Of a stretch of DNA of 5,785 nt, positions 5,728 through 5,785 are shown piece after piece. The stretch spans positions 1-5,785 of the forward strand of contig JACPMD010000151.1 in assembly GCA_016186235.1 (NCBI GenBank), given 5' to 3'. The translations under genes were made by a program, and so were the position numbers. Numbering within the stretch: the stretch's first letter is position 1; every line of letters begins with the position of its first letter. The notes under the pieces were generated by a model that saw only the letters and a program-made list of their open reading frames with translations, did not search any database and was not told the DNA's origin. This DNA comes from Candidatus Roizmanbacteria bacterium (lineage in GTDB: Bacteria > Patescibacteriota > Microgenomatia > UBA1406 > GWC2-37-13).

Positions 5728-5785
5728 CTAATGATTCCCAGGTTTCTTCATTTTCTTCAAAGACCCACCAGCATCAACATCCTCA
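5728..5785 (-). CDS. C-terminal end of an unidentified protein (cut by window edge)
   Basis: A minus-strand frame is open from the right edge for 18 codons and ends at TAG (5730-5728). It reads EDVDAGGSLKKMKKPGNH. The codons have a strong excess of G and A in first position, as expected for real coding sequence, and the frame points the same way as the SemiSWEET-gmd pair, 44 bases upstream of it. The tail is too short to assign a family. A competing plus-strand frame beginning at 5731 covers the same bases; the minus-strand reading is preferred but not proven. Confidence 0.4.
   Translation of the reverse strand, partial: EDVDAGGSLKKMKKPGNH

Overview
The window is AT-rich bacterial DNA (GC content looks like the high 30s percent by eye), densely packed with cell-surface glycan and sugar genes. 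UGA is used as a normal stop (GT-C gene, gmd and SemiSWEET), so the SR1/Gracilibacteria recoding of UGA does not apply. Several traits would fit a Patescibacteria/CPR genome, perhaps Microgenomates: very short intergenic gaps, AUGA overlaps, few Shine-Dalgarno sites, promoter-like -10 boxes almost touching start codons, and the style of the membrane glycosyltransferase and flippase. This is inference from style; no rRNA or marker gene is present to prove it.

Layout. Positions 1-121 hold the N-terminal 40 codons of a small Cys/His-rich, probably zinc-binding protein on the minus strand, running off the left edge. A 26-bp gap (122-147) carries two facing -10 boxes that overlap. From it a plus-strand operon runs rightward: a GT-C membrane glycosyltransferase (148-1725), a Wzx-like flippase (1722-2918) and a tandem two-domain GT2 glycosyltransferase (2922-4469). 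A minus-strand unit runs toward it from the right: an SemiSWEET sugar transporter (5683-5429) overlapping by 4 bp with GDP-mannose 4,6-dehydratase (5432-4446). The last genes of the two units overlap tail to tail by 24 bp. The final 58 bases probably hold the C-terminal end of another minus-strand gene.

How the genes may work together. The GT2 protein could extend a lipid-linked glycan at the cytoplasmic face, the flippase could move lipid-linked sugars across the membrane, and the GT-C enzyme could transfer a sugar from a polyprenyl-phosphate donor on the outer face. Gmd makes GDP-4-keto-6-deoxy-mannose, a precursor of GDP-fucose, GDP-rhamnose and related deoxy sugars, which could feed such a glycan. 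SemiSWEET would move sugar across the membrane by facilitated diffusion. No Gmd partner (fucose synthase or rhamnose reductase), ligase or Wzy polymerase is seen here, so the pathway is incomplete within the window.

No rRNA, tRNA, CRISPR array, insertion sequence or integrase was recognised. No gene-free stretch exceeds about 45 bases. No wholly new system is evident. The points most worth a second look are the unlisted small Cys/His protein with its overlapping divergent promoter, the apparent leaderless starts, the SemiSWEET-gmd coupling, and the altered second domain of the GT2 protein.
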